From contig MBPM02000043.1 of assembly GCA_001695595.3 (NCBI GenBank), forward strand, positions 558,001 through 622,000: a stretch of DNA of 64,000 nt. The letters are read 5' to 3'. Shown here in pieces: positions 22,426-33,100 of the stretch (the first letter of the stretch is position 1; every line of letters begins with the position of its first letter). A program made the translations under genes and the position numbers. Under the pieces are notes generated by a model. That model did no database searches and was not told where the DNA came from. It saw only the letters and a list, made by a program, of their open reading frames with translations. This DNA is from Plasmopara viticola (taxonomy: Eukaryota; Oomycota; Peronosporomycetes; Peronosporales; Peronosporaceae).

Positions 22426-24447
22426 ATCATTATATTAAGACCATTATGGCGCAGCCATAAGCCTTCATTAGATCAAGTTGACCGTGTCGCGAGCCTCTTC
22501 GTTTTTGAAACATCGGTTTGATGAATCACAGTCGTATTGAAATGCGACAGCTCTTCTTTTATTAGGGGCTGATTTAGCTTGCGCTTAACCGCACCGAAAT
22601 TTTCTCGTCCAAGGTTTTTGGCTTGAGTTTGCTCACCGCCTGGACGAGAGTTCGCAAATTAAAATTGTTCTGCTTTTTCGTATTTTGTGCTTCACATCGA
22701 AGCAATACATCGTGTAAACCGATGCCACCTAGTATATTTTGTGCGAGAGATGCGGCGGATGTGCCGCAGTCCGTTGTGACGCTTGTATGCATAGATAGCG
22801 TGCAGATTACAAATAGCGTGTGAGCTTGAAGCGAGCATACTTGATTAAATGTAGCTCCTTGTTTGCATCGAATTTGGCAGATATACGTCTGCTCGGAGCA
22901 GTCGCAAAATATGGCTTGTCACCGTCAACACTGAATTGTCCTTTACCGGATCAGGCACGACCAAGATCGACACTTAAAACAGGCTTATCTTGACTTTGTC
23001 AACGAATGACTTCGGGGTTCCCAAAATATTTTGCCTCACTTCTTAGAGGTCGAATAGCGGCTTAGCCCCTTCTATTAATGTTTGTGGAAGCAATTAGCAA
23101 GTTCATCTAAGTCTTTTTGGCTCAATTGAGTTACTTTAATATCTCGACTTACGGCCCGATAGCCATACCCTTCCATAAAACTATATAGGCGCCGAAGGTT
23201 ACTTTAACTTCGTGAATGTCTTGATGGTGAGCATGCACTACAAGCACTATTCGCAAGAAGTCAATATAATTTCACGTCTGTTTTGTGGTTTGTAAGTCTA
23301 CGTAAATCGATTTTGTAAAAACATGTTTGTGTACACGGCCTGTGGGACCTTAGCAATTGCAACCTTGACGTTTGAACGTCCTAGGCGCATTAAGAGCCTA
23401 TGGACCTTGATCTACCGCTCTCTGTGGATACTCGTAGGTCTCACCTTGGTCACTCTTTCTCATGATAGGTTGTTACTATTCGTCGAATAAGTCGAGTGCT
23501 ATTTTTATTTAATGTTATTCCATGTTGTTTTTGCAAAGCGTCATCTTCAAAAATCGACGTCTGTGTCAGGAGGCCGCATGCACAGAATAATGTTTAGGGA
23601 TCTTCACTTACAGTTCGGCTTTTTGACATTCAGTGTCGGTGTGAAGTAAGGGGATTCACTTTTCAAACTTTTTTATGTCATGCTTTGCTCGAAAGAATGC
23701 CTGAACGACAATAAATCTGCTCGTATGGTTAAATGTACCACTGCTTTGTCATGCAATACTTACTTCCTCGAATCAATCTAATTTCATGGGGTTCATATAA
23801 CGTATTTCGTTCTGTCTTCACTTATTTAACACTCTAACTAATGTTTTCTCCGTGTCGGAATTTGCTCAAGCCGGAGGCATGCAAAGACTTTGAGCCCTGA
23901 GTAATAAGTAAAATAGCAAAAGTATCGCTCTAAAAGCAGACAATGCGTACTAACTTATTAAATTGTTATCAGCCCCGAGCTATAACTTATGGTTAAATTT
24001 TCGTCAGCTTTTGCAATATTCTCATTAAAAACGTTTATTACTGCCTCGCTTGGAGGACAATTAAACAAAACTTCATTGTATAGCGTACAGCAGCAAAAAG
24101 GTGAGTACTGGTCTGATTTGTATGTCAAAAAGACTAGCGGCCATGAGTCTTCAAATGTAGAAGTAAAGAACCAACAAACTGATGCGACAAAGCATTAGTA
24201 TTTTTTACCAAATTATTGCAAATAATAATTATTCGAATCGCACGAAGTACCTACCTCGTGCTCCACTAATCACTAAAAATTCGTTTTCTTCCATCAATTC
24301 ACCTGTAAAGTCCACCGGCTGACTTCACTATCTGTATTAACCTCTACACCGTGGTTGCTCCGTCCAATAGTGGAGAACCGATGTTACCTATCGAAGCAGT
24401 AACATTTTTCGTCATGGGGAAGAGGGATCTGGAATTTGCTGTTGCCA

Positions 24448-26126
24448 CTATTCGTAGTAAACAGGCTGCAGGATCCAATGTTTAGACTTAATTTCGCGAG
24501 GCAGGTCTTTGACTAAATCCGTGCGGTCGTGACAAAACTTGTAGAATAAATCGTACATGATGACCAACTTCACTCAATAGGCCTCCAGCAAATTCTCCAC
24601 ACTATTTGGCAACAAGTTATCTTTACCCCCCTGTAACTTTGCAAAATCTGAGCCCAGCAATTTTGGTAATTTTTCTGGGTCCACATTTTTTGCAAGATGT
24701 TTTAATGTTTTGATGGCCGCACGGGAGTTTGGACTTGAGTTACGCTTCCATCGGGCTATGCCAAGCATCGTAGCCGTCTCTCGTGAATACTGGTGGAATG
24801 GTAGATTGAAGGCCTTGAGAAACGCCTCGTGGACTTTGTTTACTTCTTCATTGAGCACAACTTTTTTTTGCGGTTCGGGAAACACCGCGAACTCACTCGG
24901 CCAAATGATGGGTTCGCTTTGATGATCAACTGCCGTGAAGTGCGCAGAATCGCCATTCCTTTCGTGCAAGTGCAAAAGGTGTTTGACTGTATCCTCTTTA
25001 CGTAAACTTTCCACATCGTCAATGGGTTTGTTCTTGTCGAGCCAAACCACCTTCTGAGTGATGAGCTGGTTGCGAAGTTGACCATTGGGGGCGTCGGCGC
25101 TGATCGCGGAGGTGCCTGGAGGCGCGAATCGGTAATCGTGTTGTGCTAGAAACCCTGCAGCGTTATTCATGATGGCTGACGGAGCATTCCTCCTCAGTCT
25201 GTGCGCCAAAATGGATGGTATGTTCGTCGACACTAAAACTGGAGATTTGTCGGTGTCTGGCGGAGCGTACAACTCCTGACCACCCTTAATGTTCGGCGTC
25301 GGGGCGATTGGCTTGCCCTTGTTGCTTTCCAATTGAATCGAATTTTTTGAAATTGCTTCAAACGCATTTGCGTCTCGCCGATTAATCACCGTGCGATACG
25401 CAGATTCTTCATACTCTTCGAGCAAGTGGTAAAGGTCTTTATCTGGTACTGTTTTTCTTGCCATAAATCTTCCACATTGCCAACATTTTCAATTTTGTCG
25501 AGCTGCAACGCCTTAAGAGTGAACAGCTGATTGTTGTGCCGACCATTGAAAGCTTCATCGTTAGTCGTGAAAGGGCCTGAAGGCACGGGTCGGTAGTCGT
25601 CCTGTTTTGCAAACTTTGCACTGTTTTCCATGATGGCTGCCGGACGTTGTCTTTTCGCCAATACTAATGGTCTATCGTTTTCCACCGCCACCAGAGATTT
25701 GTCTGAATCTGGCGTAGTACGCATAACTTGTCTAGCCACATTGTATGGCGTTGAGGTGACGGGCTGGCGCTTATTGCTTCTTAATTGATTTATGTTCTTC
25801 AAAGCTGCTTCAATCGCACTTGCTTCTCCCTCCGTTCTCATCGCATTAGCCGCAGTCATGATTGAATCTGGAATTGGTACCTTTTTCAAATAATTGCTTC
25901 AAGCTAAGGGCATGCGCTCTTCATTACCCGCCAAGAGCATCAAGTCGTCCTTTGGGTGACGACTTACTTGAAGAACTTGACTCTGCAACATCTCATCAAT
26001 TGTGTCAGCAGACGCCATGTAGTCACTATCAGGTGCGTGATGAGGCTTCTCCTGGTTTAAACCAGCAGCTGCTTGGCCGCCGGCCGCGTTGAGAAGCGCG
26101 ACAGCCACGTAATATGCACCTCGCAT
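24448..26126 (-). pseudogene. 715-type effector pseudogene, two repeats, three breaks
   Basis: The family ATG is intact at 26126, followed by a signal peptide (MRGAYYVAVALLNAAGGQAA), a degenerate QVLQ at residues 50-53 and NEER at 68-71. A single in-frame TGA at 25899-25901, six codons after NEER, interrupts it; the same frame then stays open through the first repeat to 25386. A one-base frameshift near 25460 moves the reading to another frame (24574-25464), covering the second repeat and most of the C-terminal domain. A TGA at 24574 replaces a basic codon before the final helix, and homology ends near 24448. Few lesions suggest recent inactivation. Confidence 0.85.
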
Positions 26127-26680
26127 GGAGAAATCTAAATGCTGTTTAGATGCTTTTATTGTATTCGAGTATCTTTTGACTCGTTGAGTCAAGCGGATCT
26201 TTTTTTCGCTCTAATGTTTAGTATGCGTACATAAATCGTGCTTAGGCTCTCGCAATGTTAGCCACCAATTGCCATAGTAGGTTTTGTCATATCTCAAAAC
26301 TGCAAGAATATCCAGACAACATTCATATCAATCCAACATCTTTTGTGTATACTATAAAATTCATCAAGACCATGACAACAGACGCCAGCTACTTCGGCCT
26401 CGACGAGTAGCGCGATAGCTGCTGTGGGTCCAGCATTCATAAAATCAAGTCAGTATAAGTCCTTTCTTTATAAGTGGTGGATTATTGCTTGTCTCGAAAT
26501 AAAAGCGAAACCAACGCCAAGTTTGCCAGCATGTTGTAGAGTTCGGTAATATCTATTTGTTCGCTTTCATACCATTTCTATAGCAATTACGGTACTTGCT
26601 GTCTGCAGGTTACGGTATATCCAGTTATTCACCAATTATTGTATAAATAACGTTGTTTGGTGGTCTCTCCCCTTAACTGC

Positions 26681-27011
26681 GACGCATATTACGTTTCTTT
26701 AAAGGCTGGCCGGCAAACAGCTGCTGGAATTGACCAAAATGGGCCTCAACAAGCACCTGACAATGACTTCATGACTTCTGTTGGTACAATAAACAAATTG
26801 TTGTGTGGTCCATCCCAGCGGACAGTAACGAGTGCAAACCTTCAACTCCAAGCAGTCTCTCTTTACGAATTTCGAAGAACTAGATCCTAAGGTACTGTGG
26901 AAAGTTCGAAGGAAAGAGCAAGTGCGATTGAAACAACTTCAAAAAAATCGGAACAATTAGAAAGCAACAAGCGCCAGCTCATCGCCCCAAAGATTGCCAA
27001 TGTGGCTGGAC
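26681..27011 (+). pseudogene. Plus-strand effector fragment
   Basis: Translation from 26681 (DAYYVSLKAGRQTAAGIDQN, then DNDFMTSVGTIN) matches the family's signal peptide and following segment, but the start codon is lost. After a frameshift and gap, ERASAIETTSKKSEQLESNK (26915-26974) matches the start of the internal repeat. Homology stops abruptly near 27011, where an oppositely oriented fragment begins. It is the only family member on the plus strand. Confidence 0.8.
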
Positions 27012-27012
27012 A

Positions 27013-27159
27013 ATCTCTGCAACATTCCATCGGTTGTGCTAATAGACGCCATAAAGTCATCGTCACGTGCTTATTTACCTCATCCTTGTCAAACTTAGCC
27101 GCTGTTTGGCTGCCGGCCGCGACGAGAAGCGCGATAGCCACGTAGTAGTTGCCGCGCAT
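27013..27159 (-). pseudogene. Minus-strand effector N-terminal fragment
   Basis: It starts with the family ATG (27157-27159) and a good signal peptide (MRGNYYVAIALLVAAGSQTA). A frameshift follows, then DDFMASISTTDGMLQ, ending just before the RxLR position. It meets the plus-strand fragment at 26681-27011 tail to tail, so both are cut at the same breakpoint. Confidence 0.8.
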
Positions 27160-27935
27160 AGATATGGTAAGGGAAGAGACCACCGACCTTGGCTGCAGAC
27201 AGCAAGTACGTAATGTTGCAAATTTGGTATTGTATGTAAGCGAATGATACATATTACCAAATTTACAACTTGCTGAAATAAACATCGTTTGACGCGATTT
27301 AGTATCCACACTTCTACTAGAGAAAGATTCTCAGTCACAACACTGTGTTTGCGTTTTGAATGTGCGTTTCGAGTGTCATCTCGCAATTGAACCCGTAAAT
27401 CACAAAAGTAAGTTGTATTTCATTTACAAATGCTCAAGGGATGGACAGACAGCTGTGGCCAAATTGGTCCGATCGTACACTTTTACACTAGCATTGGCCG
27501 GCTAGTCTGTCCTGAAGTCGGCATGTCCGTCGTATGCGTTGATTATATGCAGCGCTTGGCATTAATTTACCACAAGCAATTTCAAACGAATATGCAAATA
27601 TGTCAAATAATTTTTCAAGTACGATCTTTACGGGACCGACACACATAAGTAAATAGATAGTAACTGTAGGATCTGAAATTTTGTGTCAGAGACTAGCGTG
27701 TTTTACGCAGGACGCGTGATGCAACGAAGCAGAGCTAAGATATCTTTATGCCTGGTGAACAATGACTATCCGAATTCAACGAAACATTTACGTTTAACTT
27801 CGTTGATTACAAAAAAGAGCTTTCTTGTTTGATGTTACCTGTAAAGTCTTCACACCGTGGTAGCTCCGGGTCCAACAGTAAAGCGCCGATGTACCTTATC
27901 GAAACTGTGCGTATTTGGCCATGAAAAAGTGAAAC
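27160..27935. other. Intergenic, with effector 3' flank
   Basis: No gene is supported. Positions 27855-27920 match the downstream flanks of the effector pseudogenes at 18223-18300 and 24345-24415. Confidence 0.5.
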
Positions 27936-30083
27936 TTAATGATTGTTGTTACCACTAGATGGAGTTGAAAGCTTCAAAATCCACTCTCTAAGCTTATTTT
28001 TGCGAGGTAGGCCTTCGACTAAATCCTTACGTTCGTGACAAAAATTGTAGAATAATTCGTACATGATGACCAATTTCACTTTGTAGGCCTCCTGCAAGTT
28101 TTCCAAACTGTTCGGTACCATCGTCTCTCCTTCCCCAAGCAACTTCGTCAAATCTGGGCCCAGCGCTCTCTGTAAAAGTGTTGAATGCTTCTGGGTTTTT
28201 GCTAAAGTCTGGAGTGTATCAGAAGTTTTGGCGTTGTTTGGACTTGAATCTTTCTTCCATCGGACTAATTTCAGCATTACCACTGTCTCTAGTAGATACT
28301 GCTGGAATGGCATGTTGAAGGCCGCTAGAAATGCCGCGTGGACTTTATTCACCTCTTCGTTTACTACATGTTTTGTAGACGTATAGAGGCCATTCGTGAA
28401 TGCGTCCGTCCAATCTATGAGTCGATTCTGATGATTTACTGCCGCGAAGTGCGAAGATTTGACATTTCCATCGCGCAAGTGCATAAGGTGTTCGACTGGA
28501 TGTGAAGCATCTTTCCGTAAACTTTTCACATCGTCAACGTGGCTGTTCTTTTCGAGCTGTAGCGCCTTCTGATCGATCAGTTGGTTGTTAAGTCGACTAT
28601 TTGAAGCTTCGGCGCTATGCGCAGAAGAGACTGGAGGTGCGGGTCCGTAGTTGTGTTGCTTTGCAAAACTTGCAGCGTTTCCCATACTAGTTGTCGGACG
28701 TTCCGTCTTCCGTCTCTTCGCCGGTTTTAATGGGTCATAGTTTACCACCGACACCAAAGACTTGTCTAGATCTGGCCGAGTATGCACTACTTGTTTACCC
28801 ACATTGTTCGACGTCGAGGCGATGCGCTGGTGCGTGTTGCTTTCTAGATGATTTAAGGTCTTTGTAGCTACTTCAATTGCACTTGCTTCTTGACGATTCA
28901 ATATTGTGGGATGCGCAAAATTGTCGAAGTCGTCTAACAGGTGCATAAGTTGATCGACTGATATCAGTTCCTCTCGCCAAAGATTTTCGTCAACGTGATC
29001 GTTCTTGTCGAGCTGTACCGCCATCTGATCGATCAGCTGCTTGTTATGTCGACCATTTGAAGCTTCGGCGCCAATCGTGGAAAGGCCTGGAGACGCACGT
29101 CGGTAGTCGTGATGCTTTAAGAACCTTGCAGCGTTATTAATGATAGCTGTCGGACCGTTCGTCTGGACTCTTTTCGCCAATACAGATGTTATATCGTTTG
29201 CCACCAACACCGAAAACTCGTATGACTCTGGCCGAGTACGCACTACTAGTCCAACCACATTGGTCGGCGTCGGGGCGATGCGCTTGCGCTTGTTGCTTTC
29301 CAACTGAATCAAATTTTTTGAGGCTGCTTTAAATTCACTTGCTTCTTGACGATTCACCACCGCCAGTCGCGCAGATTCTTCAAATAAGTGCAAAAGATCG
29401 AACGATCCTAAATCTTCTTCTCGTAAATTTTCCTCCCCATCAAGATGCTCGTTCTTATCAAGCTGTAACGCCTTTTGAGTGGTCAGCTGGTTGTACAGTC
29501 GGTCAAGCTTTATGGCGTTGATCGTGGACGGGTTTGAAGGCGCAGGTCGGTGGTCGTGCTGTGTCACAGACCTCGCAGCGTTTTCCACGATGGCTGTTGG
29601 ACGTTTCATCTTTCTTTTCGCCAATTTTAATGAATTATCGTTTGCCACCGACACTGGAGCTTTTTCTGGATTTGTCCAAGTGCGCACTCTTTGTCCAACC
29701 GCATTGTTAGGCGTCGGGGCGATGCGCTGGCGCTCGTTGCTTCTTAATTTATTTAGGTTCTTCGAAGCTGCTTCAATCGCACTTGCTTCTCCCTCCGTTC
29801 TCATCACATTAGCCGCAGTTGCAATAGAATCTGGAACATTGATCAGTTTTAAGAAACCGGATAGAGCTGAAGGCGCGCGCTCTTCATTGCCCGCCAAGTG
29901 CCTTAAATCGTCCTTTGGGTTACGACTTACTTGAAGCACCCCATTCTGCAACATTTCATCCGTTGTGTTAGCAGACGCCATGAAGTCGTGACCATGTTGA
30001 GGCTCGTTTTGGGCAAAGCCAGCAGCTTCTTGGCTGCCGGCCACGACAAGAAGCGCGATAGCCACGAAATAAGCGCTGCGCAT
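27936..30083 (-). CDS. Intact 715-aa secreted RxLR-like effector with three repeats
   Basis: A single 715-codon frame. Residues 1-22 are a signal peptide (MRSAYFVAIALLVVAGSQEA). A degenerate RxLR (GVLQ, 48-51) is followed by an exact NEER at 66-69. Three tandem repeats of about 148 residues start near 99, 248 and 399. Each opens with EAS..., has a SN-[RK]-[RQ]-IA core, an alternating basic segment, and ends with QLDKN-type and acidic stretches. A unique C-terminal domain (about 556-715) has helices such as EEVNKVHAAFLAAFN and LVIMYELFYNFCHERKDL. Family logic implies secretion and probable action in the host; no target can be inferred. It is intronless and is the only unbroken member here. A near-palindrome (30097-30117) lies just upstream of the ATG. 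Confidence 0.85.
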   Translation of the reverse strand: MRSAYFVAIALLVVAGSQEAAGFAQNEPQHGHDFMASANTTDEMLQNGVLQVSRNPKDDLRHLAGNEERAPSALSGFLKLINVPDSIATAANVMRTEGEASAIEAASKNLNKLRSNERQRIAPTPNNAVGQRVRTWTNPEKAPVSVANDNSLKLAKRKMKRPTAIVENAARSVTQHDHRPAPSNPSTINAIKLDRLYNQLTTQKALQLDKNEHLDGEENLREEDLGSFDLLHLFEESARLAVVNRQEASEFKAASKNLIQLESNKRKRIAPTPTNVVGLVVRTRPESYEFSVLVANDITSVLAKRVQTNGPTAIINNAARFLKHHDYRRASPGLSTIGAEASNGRHNKQLIDQMAVQLDKNDHVDENLWREELISVDQLMHLLDDFDNFAHPTILNRQEASAIEVATKTLNHLESNTHQRIASTSNNVGKQVVHTRPDLDKSLVSVVNYDPLKPAKRRKTERPTTSMGNAASFAKQHNYGPAPPVSSAHSAEASNSRLNNQLIDQKALQLEKNSHVDDVKSLRKDASHPVEHLMHLRDGNVKSSHFAAVNHQNRLIDWTDAFTNGLYTSTKHVVNEEVNKVHAAFLAAFNMPFQQYLLETVVMLKLVRWKKDSSPNNAKTSDTLQTLAKTQKHSTLLQRALGPDLTKLLGEGETMVPNSLENLQEAYKVKLVIMYELFYNFCHERKDLVEGLPRKNKLREWILKLSTPSSGNNNH

Positions 30084-30096
30084 GGAGAATATAGAA

Positions 30097-30117
30097 AGAC
30101 CCGATATTATCGGATCT
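30097..30117. promoter_or_regulatory. Near-palindrome upstream of the 715-codon gene
   Basis: AGACCCGATA and TATCGGATCT flank one central base, with one mismatched pair. It lies 14-34 bases before the ATG. Its CCGATA core resembles TACCCGATA upstream of the other effectors (10749, 19990, 59488). A regulatory role is only a suggestion. Confidence 0.25.
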
Positions 30118-33100
30118 GATTATCGGTATCTGCAGGCAGTTAGATGCTATTATTGTATTTACTACTTATGACCAAGCGACTATATCTACTTTCAGATACA
30201 GAGGAATATATATTACTTTATCGTGCCTTCAAAAGGTGAAAGCCTAACGTTTACCGGCTGAGACTATAAATTTGTTCTCCTCGGGCTCTAGAGCATAGAC
30301 TTTACTCGAACAGTTCAAATGCTACTATGCAATTTGCCTACTACAGGGAAGCTCCAAGTGCAGCCGCCTCCTCGGGCCCATATAACTTTGCGAATTGGCT
30401 GAGCAGTGAGATACTTGTCCGACAGCAGCGGATCTCGGAGATTTAGAAAGACGATCGGTGAACGACGGTTTACTACTTCTAGTCGTACGGGAATTAATCA
30501 ATGCAATAGATTGCAGCTTGAAGTTCTATAATCTATCACGGTATTCATAATCGGAGCGCTCATTAGCCTGTTGCATTCGGGCTTGCATTTGAGCTTGCAC
30601 CCAAAATTCTATACACGTACTAAACGTAATTAAAATTTAGGCAGGGACTATATTTTTTCTACGACCATGCACCAGGAACCAGATTAGCCTTTTTCTTATT
30701 ACGAAAAGCCATAAAAGCTTGGCCTTATGTAGCGACCCGTTACATAAAAAAGTCCTGTTTTACTCAAGCACCACGAAGAGCTCTGGCAACCATAAAGTGG
30801 CTGATAGAAGTGCCAAATGCCTTATTGTCATACAATTATTAAGGCCTTGGGGCTGTTTATTTTCATAGTTGTGTACTTTAAGCAGCCGGCCACACCTTTG
30901 CCTCTATTGTGGAGCTCACAGCCGCAAAATGGTCAACGTGTGCTAGGACTGCAGCAATTAGATTGGTCGAGAAGAGTTTGGATACGATAAACACTCTCCG
31001 GAAGGGTGTGGAGCGCTTCAAGTTACTCAACTCGACAAGCCGAGCTGATTTATAAGAAAGGTGAGCCCACTTGTGCAGGAGCTGACGAGAGCCGAAGGAC
31101 TAGACTATAGTCGCTACCTTCAAATTTTGCTGACCACCAAGGTGAGCCGCATGTTCGTGTGAAGCACATCGTAGAGCAGATGTACGCCATAATGTCTTGT
31201 AAACCCGCTTAAACATCTCGCTTTACAAAATGCTCTAGATAGGTGTAACTAGGTTTTACATTATGTTCTCATAAGCCTTTTGCAGCCCTAAGCAGAAAAA
31301 AACATTAACTTTAGCAATATGTATTCTTAACCAGCAGGCAGGTCTCTTACGGTGCCAGCCACCTACCCACAATCGATATGGAGCTCGCCAAATCCGAGAC
31401 ATCTGAACTGTCTCTGATTTTTAAGAGTGTTTAAGCCGAACATTCAGCTCATGGACTTGATCAAAGTATCATTTCCACAAATTGTTTAAGCTTGATAAAG
31501 TGTAAAGAAAGTTTTCTGCTTACATGTGGCGGTTGTGGTACTAAATTACACACCCAGATTAAATACACTACCCCACTTTCAGGCGAAGTGAAATGACCAA
31601 TGCGATGCTTTGGTGGTGCACAAAAAGCACGCCCTGAGTTTGCAGCCAACGGCCGCAAACTATAGTCCTCAACGGCCAAACTTTGTATAAAAAATTACAC
31701 GATGTGTGATCTGCAGAGTGTGCTCACGGCCAAGAGTACAACGACTTATTTTTAGCAGTGTGATTTGTAACATTCAACGGGGTTCACCTTCGTTTTCGTC
31801 AAGCCCGCTGTTTAAAAGCGGAGACCCGATGCGTGTTAAAAAAAGCATCGGCTAGTAAGCCATCCAGCCCATCGCAAACGGCATTGTTTAATGCACACGC
31901 TTGTGTGCTTGAGTAAACTTCGAATGTTCGGACCTTCTAAAAGCATACATGCCGAAACAACTGGACGCGTCATACGGCTACGTCGAGTATTGAGAGTCCG
32001 CTGCAATTCATAAGCTTTAAGACAATACGCACCGCCAATACTGGTCGAGAAGAACGCCATTGCACACAGCTTACCACGTAGACGTGATTTGTACATTATT
32101 CTGAGCAATTTGTACGGCTAATGTGTTTCCTCTAAGCTTTTTGTACATGTTTATGAGTTTACACGTGGTGATTAGCTGTACTGGTGTCAATGTTCGTGCA
32201 TGTAGATGGTAACTGCGAATCGCAAAAATGCTTCCAAATGCACTATAAATAAGGCTTCTTCAACCATTTGATTACAAAAAAGAGAGAACTTAAGTTGGCG
32301 AGCTTCAATTCATTTTATAATTGATACTAACGCTTGAAGACGTACAAATAGTAAAGTGCGACTCGTATTGCTTGCAAGAAATCAGCGATCTAGAATCACG
32401 CTATCTTAAAGCAATACATGACGGCAACCTTGGTTTGAGTTGTAGTCAATCTATATCTCAGTCACAAATACTAAGTCTTTTTTAAGACGTTCCGATACAC
32501 GTATTTGCCTCACGGAATATAGAAATGACAAAATTAGCTAAAGTGGACCCGAGGATGTGCAACATTTGATCATACAAGTTCCCAATGCGATCGTTGCATG
32601 TCTAAAGGCACTTTCCAGCCATAAAAACGTTCTTCTATACCAATTTTAACATTAGGCCCGCGTCATCCGCATGGATGACGTCAGCGCCGGAGGCTAATGC
32701 CCCGCAAAAACCAAATCCACTCACAGTGAGCATGAAGGCCTTCAATGAGATGAGTGGTCTTTATTTGGAAGAGAAAGATCAATATATCCATGTTGTTGCA
32801 AACAGGACAACTTCGGCCATCTCAAAGCTTGGCGGAAGAGGACATGAATGAGCACTCACGTGCAATACACATGTCGGGGTGGCTTTTCCACCTGAGATGA
32901 GCTGACCGACGTCTTCACTTGAATATGTGTGTCATTTGCAGAAGCACTTTCCTGCAGCACAAGTTTAACAAGGGTTTAGTCATTTTCGTTCAAAAACTAC
33001 AAACTTTGCCAGTTGAAATGAACAAAAGGCCTATATTGAAGAGGTGACAGTGACCGTGTTATCGGGTGCAGCCAAAACGGAGGTAGTTTGTGTACTTCTA

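Larger units (their letters stand above)
18462..24105. repeat. Segmental duplication, left copy (5.6 kb)
   Basis: The whole stretch recurs in direct orientation at 58053-63954, with roughly one difference every 20-30 bases by eye plus a few indels. Boundaries are sharp: left at CCTTGGCAGCG, right at CAGCAAAAAGGTGAG. It holds most of an effector pseudogene, its upstream region and about 4 kb of sequence without an intact gene. This copy keeps an 88-base stretch near 19635-19720 that the other lacks, and it lacks the LINE derivative at 59526. Confidence 0.95.

Noticed and set aside
29479..29934. 151-codon plus-strand ORF
   Set aside because: It is an antisense shadow of the intact 715-codon effector.
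30726..30745. TGTA...TACA sequence resembling an LTR terminus
   Set aside because: No second copy, primer-binding site or polypurine tract was found nearby.
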